A program made the translations under genes and the position numbers. A stretch of 7,469 bases of DNA from Clostridia bacterium (GTDB taxonomy: Bacteria > Bacillota > Clostridia > Peptostreptococcales > Anaerovoracaceae): positions 1 through 7,469 of the forward strand of contig CAAEEE010000072.1 in assembly GCA_900754805.1 (NCBI GenBank), given 5' to 3'. How positions within the stretch are numbered: position 1 is the first letter of the stretch; each line of letters starts with the position of its first letter. The notes beneath the pieces are model-generated. The model saw only the letters and a list, made by a program, of their open reading frames with translations, was not told the origin of the DNA and did no database searches. Below, piece by piece: positions 1-6,100 of this stretch.

Positions 1-65
1 ATATATGGGAGAAAATACACGCAGGCAAGCCTTTTTACGCGATTTTGTATGTAAATATACATTTT

Positions 66-120
66 GGAGCGCGAGCAAACTGTCAAATGCGCGTGGGTGA
101 GCACCGGAGCGCGAGCAAAC
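66..120. repeat. 15-base direct repeat pair
   Basis: GGAGCGCGAGCAAAC occurs at 66-80 and again, identical, at 106-120, so the copies are offset by 40 bases. Between them lies GGTGAGCACC (a GGTG/CACC inverted repeat). Just after the second copy are ATCGC-TAT-GCGAT (121-133) and GATATT-N5-AATATC (131-147). The mixture of direct and inverted repeats in non-coding DNA resembles a dispersed REP-like intergenic element. Only two copies are visible, too few for a CRISPR array, and the 25-base intervening segment is shorter than usual CRISPR spacing. Confidence 0.6.
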
Positions 121-342
121 ATCGCTATGCGATATTTCCGGAATATCGACAAAAGCACCTTGCGAAGCGGCGCTCATCCACGAGCACCATATGCGCATAG
201 AAATCTCTGATTTCGTGATGCGCACTTTTGGCCTTTATCCTAAAAAGGTACTCCACCAACTCGTTACGCCACCAAAAAGTTTGGATACCCTCAAAATGGT
301 GAATCGCCAGCGCATCTGTTTTTTTGTGTATGAAAAATCTTC

Positions 343-358
343 TCATACTTTGGTATGA
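343..358. promoter_or_regulatory. Inverted repeat abutting the -35 box (candidate operator)
   Basis: TCATAC (343-348) and GTATGA (353-358) are perfect 6-base inverted arms separated by TTTG. The right arm ends one base before the -35 hexamer at 359. A dimeric regulator bound here would sit where activators contact RNA polymerase; LuxR-family HTH proteins bind as dimers to inverted or tandem half-sites. The half-site TCATAC recurs at 442-447 in the leader. An alternative reading is a weak terminator for something upstream, since a short run TTT follows, but the stem is short and AT-rich. Confidence 0.4.
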
Positions 359-387
359 TTTACAACCCAGAAATATCAGTATATAAT
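359..387 (+). promoter_or_regulatory. Near-consensus sigma-A promoter for the regulator gene
   Basis: The -35 hexamer TTTACA (359-364) matches TTGACA at five of six positions. The -10 hexamer TATAAT (382-387) is a perfect match. The spacer (365-381) is exactly 17 bases. There is no extended -10 TG. Transcription would start near 394-395, giving a leader of about 175 nt before the ATG at 570. This is the best promoter seen upstream of the regulator; a weaker alternative is GTGACA (465-470) with TATACA (489-494) and an 18-base spacer. Confidence 0.65.
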
Positions 388-394
388 GTATCAG

Positions 395-569
395 AAATAA
401 AAAATATGATGTCGGAGTCACAAGGTCATTTTGCTAAAATGTCATACAATATGTGGTGGACAATGTGACAAGTAACTACATGATTAAGTATACAGATCAT
501 GAATTCGAGGCTTTTGCCATCGACATCAAAATATGAAAAAAAGACGAAAACAAAGGGAAGGGAGGGGGA
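395..569 (+). promoter_or_regulatory. Long 5' leader with clustered inverted repeats
   Basis: The leader holds CATTTT-GCT-AAAATG (427-441), CATA-CAA-TATG (443-453), TGTCA/TGACA (440-444 and 466-470) and CATGAT-N11-ATCATG (479-501). These could be operator half-sites for autoregulation or small RNA hairpins. I do not recognise a known riboswitch class. Two tiny frames occur (406-468, 20 codons; 499-588, 29 codons, ending in TAATG over an internal Met codon of the regulator). Neither has a Shine-Dalgarno, so a leader peptide is not supported. Confidence 0.35.
555..569 (+). promoter_or_regulatory. Purine-rich ribosome binding site of the regulator gene
   Basis: GGGAAGGGAGGGGGA runs straight into the ATG at 570. 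Either GGGAAGG (8-base gap) or AGGGAGG (4-base gap) could pair with 16S rRNA. The next in-frame ATG, at 588, is more than 20 bases from this tract, so 570 is the preferred start. Confidence 0.75.
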
Positions 570-3002
570 ATGTTGCTGGAAAATGTAATGATAAAGCCAG
601 CGATTGCGAAGCAGTTTGATGAATTTATGCGTCAGGGGCGAGTGCTTTTTTTTAGTGCGCCCTGCGGCTTCGGGAAGACCACCGTTGCAGAGGCGCTGCT
701 GGCCGGAAAAGCAGAAGAAAAAACAATACACCGGCTGAATGCCGCAGATACGGACTTTTCCCTGCCGAAACCGGACGGAGGTACGCTGTCGGAACCGGAC
801 GGAGGTACGCTGTCGAAACCGGACGAGAGAAAGACGCCGGACTGGGATGTTTTGCTGATTGATGACTTGCAGATGATGCAAGATGAGGACGACTGGCAGA
901 CCCTGTGCCAGCTGATCCGCACCCAGACTGCGAAACGCTTCTTGCTGCTTTCCAGAGGTGCGCCGCCGGGATGCCTGATGGCGTTCCAGTACGCAGGCAT
1001 TATGAAAGTTCTGGAGGCAGAGGACCTGCTATTTGATTGGAATGATATAAATAGGACATTACAATTATATCATGTGAAGGCAGAAAGCAGCGAAATCACC
1101 GAGATACTCAAAGCATCCATAGGCTACCCGCTGGGCGTGATGATTATCGCAAGACACATGACCGCAGGCAGAGCCTTTGGGCCGGAGATCGTGGCAAGAA
1201 GCTATCGAGAAGTTTTTTCCTACTTCGAAGCCGCAGTGTACAGGCGATTCGACTTGCCGATGAGACACTTCCTGCTGGAGCTTGCCCCATTCGAACAGTT
1301 CAACCTGGAAATGGCAAGAATGGTCAGCGGAAACCCCCATGCCGGAGACATGATTGACCAGCTGCTGCAAAACACCACCATGCTTCGCTATGACGATGTG
1401 AACAGCTTTCGGTTTTGGGACCAGTTCAGGGATTTTCTGCTGTGGGAATTGGAAAAAGAATACACCGAAGAAAAACGCAAAGCCCTTTTTAGCCGGGGCG
1501 GTCTTTATTACGAGCTCAAAGAGGACTATGCCCACGCACTGGAATGCTACACCATGGGCGGCGACCACTCCAAGGTCTCCGACCTGCTGGTGCGCAACGC
1601 AGAGCTGCATCCGGGCATGGGTCATTACAGCGAAATGGAAAAATACTACCGCAGCCTGCCGGAGTCGGAAATCTTAGTCTCACCGTCGTTGATGCAGGGC
1701 ATGAGCATGCTTTGTGCATTGGCAACGGACTACGAAGGCTCCGAACGATGGTACAGAGAGCTGCAGGAATATGTAAAGCACTGCGAGAAACAGGATGCCG
1801 CAGGCAAACAGGCAAGAGGAAGACTTGCATGGCTGGACATTTCTTTGCCACAGAGAGGGGCAGAGGGACTGACCAGCATCATACCGGCGGTGTTCCGGCT
1901 TCTCACCAACAAGGAACTGACCCTGCCGGCCTTTTCCATAACCAGCGCCTTGCCAAGCCTGATGAACGGCGGCAAGGATTTTTCGGAGTGGAGCCCTAAG
2001 GACGACCTGCTCTACAAGACGATTCGTGTTCCGGTGGAAATGATTTTGGGCAAAGACGGCGTGGGACTTGCGGACTGCGCAGTAGCGGAGAGTAAGTTCG
2101 AAAAAGGCGAGGACATTTCCGGGAGGATGCTCAAGATTATATCTTCCTTAAACGATATCAGACAGAGAGGCACCCCGGATATGGAGTTTGCAGTAGGAGG
2201 CTTGCTGGCCCGCAGTCAGATTGCAAGCGGCCAAAGCGAGGATGCGTACCATACGATTACGACCCTGCGGGAGCAGTTTGAGGAGCGAGGACTTACAAGA
2301 TTCCTGCCGAACATGGACGCCCTGCTGTGCCGTATGGATTTGCTTACGGGCAATTGGGACAAAGCGGAGGAATGGTACCGCCGAAAGGCCCCTAAGGACC
2401 TGATGAACCTGAATGTGATGAAGCGATATCAGTATTTCACCCAGGCCATGGCAGAGCTTACCGAAGGCAGATACGACGCGGCCCTGCTGACCCTTGCACC
2501 CTTTGAGGAATATGTGCGAAACTGCGCAAAGCATATCGACAGCATACACCTGAATGTGCTGACGGCAATTGCTTTGCATCGTAAGAAAGAAACAAGCTGG
2601 CAGGAGCGCCTTGACATGGCGCTCGACACTGCCGAAAAATATAAATTTATCCGTTGTATCAGCGTTTACGGAGGCGCGGTTCTTCCCCTGCTCAAGGAAA
2701 GAAGCAGAACCGGGAAATGGTTTAGCCGTCTCATGTTGGCGACCAAAACCCAGGCAGCCTTTTATCCGGACTTTCTGGAGGGACGCATGGCGCCGCAGGA
2801 CACCCTGACCCCTATGGAGCTGCAAATCCTACATCTTATTTGTGCGGACAAAAGCAACGCAGAGATTGCGCAGATGATGGATATTAAATTGCCTACGGTC
2901 AAAACCCATGTGAGCCACATCCTCACCAAGCTGGGGGTAAGCCGCAGAAGCGAGGCGAAAACCGCGGCAAAGAAGCTCAGGCTGGTGCCTGAGCACCTAT
3001 AG
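570..3002 (+). CDS. MalT-like STAND ATPase / LuxR-type transcriptional regulator
   Basis: This 810-residue cytoplasmic protein has the layout of large MalT-type regulators: an N-terminal signal-transducing P-loop ATPase, a helical sensor region and a C-terminal LuxR DNA-binding domain. In family members, ligand and ATP binding drive oligomerisation and promoter activation. Visible motifs are Walker A (residues 30-38, APCGFGKTT, K36), Walker B (94-99, VLLIDD), a sensor-like segment LLLSRGAPP (125-133), a GYP motif typical of STAND proteins (185-187), and FRFWDQFRDFLLWEL (279-293), matching the conserved winged-helix segment of MalT relatives. TPR-like helices follow from about 305. The HTH (746-810) has the LTPMELQIL opening, the recognition stretch LPTVKTHVSHI and LGVSRRSEA. 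MalT is about 900 residues, so this is slightly short but complete. Residues 68-85 carry an unusual repeat insertion. It lies 72 bases upstream of a surface-protein gene on the same strand, which it probably controls. The ligand is unknown; maltose sensing should not be assumed. Confidence 0.93.
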   Translation: MLLENVMIKPAIAKQFDEFMRQGRVLFFSAPCGFGKTTVAEALLAGKAEEKTIHRLNAADTDFSLPKPDGGTLSEPDGGTLSKPDERKTPDWDVLLIDDLQMMQDEDDWQTLCQLIRTQTAKRFLLLSRGAPPGCLMAFQYAGIMKVLEAEDLLFDWNDINRTLQLYHVKAESSEITEILKASIGYPLGVMIIARHMTAGRAFGPEIVARSYREVFSYFEAAVYRRFDLPMRHFLLELAPFEQFNLEMARMVSGNPHAGDMIDQLLQNTTMLRYDDVNSFRFWDQFRDFLLWELEKEYTEEKRKALFSRGGLYYELKEDYAHALECYTMGGDHSKVSDLLVRNAELHPGMGHYSEMEKYYRSLPESEILVSPSLMQGMSMLCALATDYEGSERWYRELQEYVKHCEKQDAAGKQARGRLAWLDISLPQRGAEGLTSIIPAVFRLLTNKELTLPAFSITSALPSLMNGGKDFSEWSPKDDLLYKTIRVPVEMILGKDGVGLADCAVAESKFEKGEDISGRMLKIISSLNDIRQRGTPDMEFAVGGLLARSQIASGQSEDAYHTITTLREQFEERGLTRFLPNMDALLCRMDLLTGNWDKAEEWYRRKAPKDLMNLNVMKRYQYFTQAMAELTEGRYDAALLTLAPFEEYVRNCAKHIDSIHLNVLTAIALHRKKETSWQERLDMALDTAEKYKFIRCISVYGGAVLPLLKERSRTGKWFSRLMLATKTQAAFYPDFLEGRMAPQDTLTPMELQILHLICADKSNAEIAQMMDIKLPTVKTHVSHILTKLGVSRRSEAKTAAKKLRLVPEHL
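771..824 (+). repeat. 24-base in-frame tandem repeat inside the ATPase domain
   Basis: Two 24-base units (771-794 and 795-818) differ at a single base, G/A at 792/816, and a partial third unit CCGGAC follows at 819-824. They encode PDGGTLSE and PDGGTLSK, then PD. The unit is a multiple of three, so gain or loss of copies would keep the reading frame. The repeat falls between Walker A and Walker B (residues 68-85), where relatives usually have a short strand-helix connection, so it probably forms an exposed loop. Near-identity of the units implies recent duplication. Confidence 0.85.
2805..2999 (+). other. LuxR-type HTH DNA-binding domain (part of the regulator)
   Basis: Residues 746-810 form the four-helix LuxR C-terminal domain. 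LTPMELQIL starts the first helix, SNAEIAQMM the scaffold helix, PTVKTHVSHILTKL the recognition helix, and SRRSEAKTAAKKL the dimerisation helix. Family hallmarks Glu750, Val777, His780 and Gly789 appear intact, so DNA binding should be functional. Confidence 0.9.
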
Positions 3003-3074
3003 CCTAACAGAAAATGCCCTGCTTGCAAGGGCAGATTCGATGACATAGATACAAACAATGGAAGGAGAAAGAAA
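3003..3074 (+). promoter_or_regulatory. Intergenic spacer with small hairpin and palindrome
   Basis: TGCCCT (3015-3020) and AGGGCA (3028-3033) can form a 6-bp stem with a 7-nt loop. The overlapping CTTGCAAG (3022-3029) is a perfect 8-base palindrome. No U-tract follows, so this is not an intrinsic terminator, and read-through from the regulator into the surface gene is likely. A weak promoter, TTGCAA (3023-3028) with a poor -10 near 3046-3051, is possible but unconvincing. The palindrome could be a regulator site or an RNA-processing or stability element. Confidence 0.45.
3060..3067 (+). promoter_or_regulatory. Shine-Dalgarno that sets a TTG start
   Basis: GGAAGGAG lies 7 bases before TTG at 3075. 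No in-frame ATG or GTG occurs between the regulator's stop codon and this TTG. The first in-frame ATG (3144) falls inside the hydrophobic core of the signal peptide, and starting there would remove the basic n-region. The TTG start is therefore well supported. Confidence 0.85.
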
Positions 3075-3167
3075 TTGACAAGAAAGAGTTTACGAACGAA
3101 AAGAATTTTTTCCATAATCTTATCACTGGCAGTGGCGCTGACCATGATGCCGGCAGCTGCGTTTGCA
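3075..3167 (+). other. Sec signal peptide (part of the surface protein)
   Basis: Residues 1-31 read MTRKSLRTKR, then a hydrophobic stretch IFSIILSLAVALTMM, then PAAAFA with a predicted signal-peptidase I cut before DD. The six basic residues and the Ala-x-Ala-like end are typical of Gram-positive exported proteins. No lipobox Cys is present, so it is not a lipoprotein. Confidence 0.9.
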
Positions 3168-6100
3168 GACGATGCTGCAGTGCAGGCGGAGGGCAATGTG
3201 GCGGAGGTCACCATCGGCAGTACCACCACACAGTACGCCGACATTGACGCGGCGTTCACAGCGGCACAGAAAGCAGACAGCGCAACGGTGAAGCTGCTGG
3301 CAGACATCAAAACGAACTACCATAAAGAAACAAAGGACGGAAAGACCTGGTTTATATACACAGATATTTCCGGCACATATACGTTGGATCTGAATGGATA
3401 TACGGTAAACGGCTCCTTAGAGGTCAAGGATGCAAAAAGCAACCTAACAATTAAGGATTCCAAAGGAACCGGAAAAATCGATCCGAACGATGGAGTAAAT
3501 ACATGGCCTGCACTGACTGTAAGCCAAGGAAGTGTGACTATTGAAAGCGGTAATTTTGCAAAAAGAGTTAACTGCAAAGGCGGCGCGACGACCATCAAAG
3601 GTGGAACCTTTGAAAAAAGAGTTATTTGCAATGACAGCAGGCTTACCATCAATGGCGGAGCCTTTAAGGACAGCGTAACGGAAAGTGTATATGCAGGTAG
3701 CGGTAGTACTGCTGCGATTACTGCCGGACAGTTCGCATCCTTCCGTGCAAGTAAAGATAATACGACTGTGTCCATCTCCGGAGGTAGTTTTGACCAAATT
3801 TTATGCACCGGTAGTTCCCATTTGCATCCGGCAGCCATGCTGGCAAGTGGCTATGCCTTTGCTGACAGAACTAACGGCAAAAAGGTGGATGGAAGCGGCG
3901 AAGCGACGATTTCCAACATCAAGGTTGTAAAGGCAGACGAAATACACGCATTTGTGGCATCTGTAACTGCAGGGGCGTCGATCAATCAATACCAGACCTT
4001 TGAAGAGGCACTGAGGGCTGCACAGGGAACCAAAGACAGCGTATTGACACTACTTGATGATATAGCGTTAACTGCACAGATTCCCATTACTGACGGTGAC
4101 TTTGTGCTGGATCTGAACGGAAAGAAACTGAGTGGAGCAGATAGCGCCTATTTGATTGGCGTTTGGCTGACTAACTCCAATACCCCAGCCAAGCTGACCA
4201 TCAGAGACAGCGCAGGAAACGGAACAATCGAGAACACAAGTGGCAATACTTCGGTATATTGCAATGGTGGTGACGTTACGATTGAAGGAGGCACCCTGAA
4301 AGGATGTCTTTACGGGGAAAAGAGCGGCAAGATTACCATTAAGGGCGGTACTTTTAGCTCGCTGCAAATCGGCAGTGAAGGAGTACTTGACCATCTTGAC
4401 ACATGGGTTGATGCAATAGCCCAAGGTAAGGCATTAGCAAAGGACGGCACGGTTGTTCGGGCTGATGTCAAGCAGCTGAACGATGGTCTATATACGGTAA
4501 TTAACCATACCCACAGCTTTGCTAAGAATGGAGCTGACGAATACAAATGTGCCTGCGGCGCGCCATGCCCGCATACGAATATAAACAGTGAAACAGGTAA
4601 GTGTAATCTGTGCGGTAAACAGGCGCATGCTGCTGCAGTAATAAAAGATGGCAACGCTGCAACCTATGCGACTGCACAGGAAGCAATCAACAATGCCGAT
4701 GGCGGCACAGTCAAGCTGCTTACGGATGCCGGAGAAATCACCGTTTCATCAGCGCTCAAGCTTGATTGCAATGGACATACCATAACGAAGCTGACAGTAA
4801 GCAAAGGGGTAACACTTGCAAGCTTACTGCCGGAAGGCTATGCTTTCAAGTGCGATGGCAAATGGGTAAGCGACAGCGACCTAAGTAACAAAACTGAACT
4901 TGCCAATGCAACCAACGCGGAAGCACCGGTTAAGTATGTGAGGGCGGATAATCCTGCCATTACAGTAGAGTATGGTGAATCTTATACTTTATTGACGACC
5001 TTTGCATGGACGGGCGACCCGAATTCATCGGACACTCGAATTAAATGGGAATACAAAAGTGGCGGATATCTGCATGAGCAAGCACCAACCCTGACGGGCT
5101 ATGAAACAAACAGTCGGACAATGGACTTTCTGATTAGCAAGGAAAATAATCGTTACCCCGCACAGGTCGGAACCTATACCTATGTCGTGACTTTCACCAA
5201 GGATGGCTACAGCAAGAGCTGTGAGTTCACTGTAACCATTAAAAAGGCAACACCGTCATGTACGTTAACGATGGCGGATTATACCTATGGCAAAACTCCG
5301 TCAAATCCGGCATTAACAGGTACGACCGGAAATGGTACTGTAGCTTACTATTACAACACGACGAATTCGAACGAGGGCGGTACCGAGTGGAACGACTCAA
5401 CTGCTTTAGACGCAGGAACATACTACATGTATGCAGTTATCGGAGCAGCCACCAACTATAATGCCTATACTACTCCAACCAAAAAATTTGAAGTAAAAAA
5501 GGCAACGCCTATCACCGGCGAGAAAGGTACTGTCATCGGCACATATGGTCAGAAACTCAGGGATATTGACTTGAACAACCAGACTGGCAATATACCGGGA
5601 AGGTGGGAATGGGATGAACCGGATACAAAGCTCGTTAAGGCTAGCGATAGCACTGTCGATTATCCTGTAACCTTCACACCGACCGACACTAAAAACTATG
5701 AAATAGTTAAAACCAAGGTCAGCGTTAAGATAAATCCGGCACCGGGAAGAGAATTGTACAAAAGACAACTCACTCAGAGATTAGGAGATGGTGCAACGAA
5801 GACTTTTAAACCGGATTGGACAGGACTGCCTAAAGATGAAGCAGGATGGTCATATAACGCAAAATTTGAAAATCCCGATGGCGTTAGGGTTACTGACTCT
5901 AGTGATAATATAGAAAATGATGTGCTAACCTATAGCATCTCAGGCGGTAAGGCAGGCGACACAGTAAAATGTACTCTAACTGCAAGTTCCACCAGCGGTA
6001 ATTACGAAGCATTCACAATTACCATAGTAATCACTCTCACAGAGAAAGACAGACCGGAGGTAACCGTTAAACCAATCACAGTGACCTATGACGGCAACCC

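Larger units (their letters stand above)
1..358. other. Upstream region without a supportable gene
   Basis: No convincing gene lies here. Three short open frames exist: a plus-strand frame ending at 98-100 that runs in from the window start, a plus-strand 55-codon frame at 191-358, and a minus-strand frame from an ATG at 178-176 that stays open to the window edge. A longer minus-strand frame (421-125) also crosses the region. None has a clear ribosome binding site and I recognise none of the products. What can be seen is a 15-base direct repeat (66-80, 106-120), small palindromes (for example the perfect 10-base TATGCGCATA at 190-199) and the inverted pair CTATGCG (125-131) / CGCATAG (194-200). 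It looks like intergenic, repeat-bearing DNA, but the tail of a gene outside the window cannot be excluded for the first 100 bases. Confidence 0.5.

Noticed and set aside
66..120. CRISPR array
   Set aside because: Only two 15-base copies, with a 25-base interval and no cas genes in the window.
1..178. Minus-strand frame from ATG at 178-176, open to the window edge
   Set aside because: No Shine-Dalgarno, it passes through both direct repeats, and its product is unrecognised; the truncated view prevents judgement.
191..358. 55-codon plus-strand frame ending just before the promoter
   Set aside because: No ribosome binding site, no recognised family, and its end overlaps the inverted repeat at 343-358.
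125..421. 98-codon minus-strand open frame
   Set aside because: Its start overlaps the strong plus-strand promoter region, it has no clear ribosome binding site, and the product is unrecognised. It could be a gene remnant but is not supported.
406..588. Two tiny leader frames (406-468 and 499-588), the second ending in TAATG over an internal Met codon of the regulator
   Set aside because: Neither has a Shine-Dalgarno, and the regulator has its own strong site immediately before 570, so a leader peptide or coupled start is not needed.
2148..2825. 225-codon minus-strand open frame opposite the regulator
   Set aside because: Antisense shadow of the regulator's helical region, with no recognisable family features.
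570..3002. Naming the regulator malT
   Set aside because: The architecture matches, but there are no maltose genes nearby and this family is large with diverse ligands.
3015..3033. Intrinsic terminator after the regulator
   Set aside because: The stem is only 6 bp and no U-tract follows.
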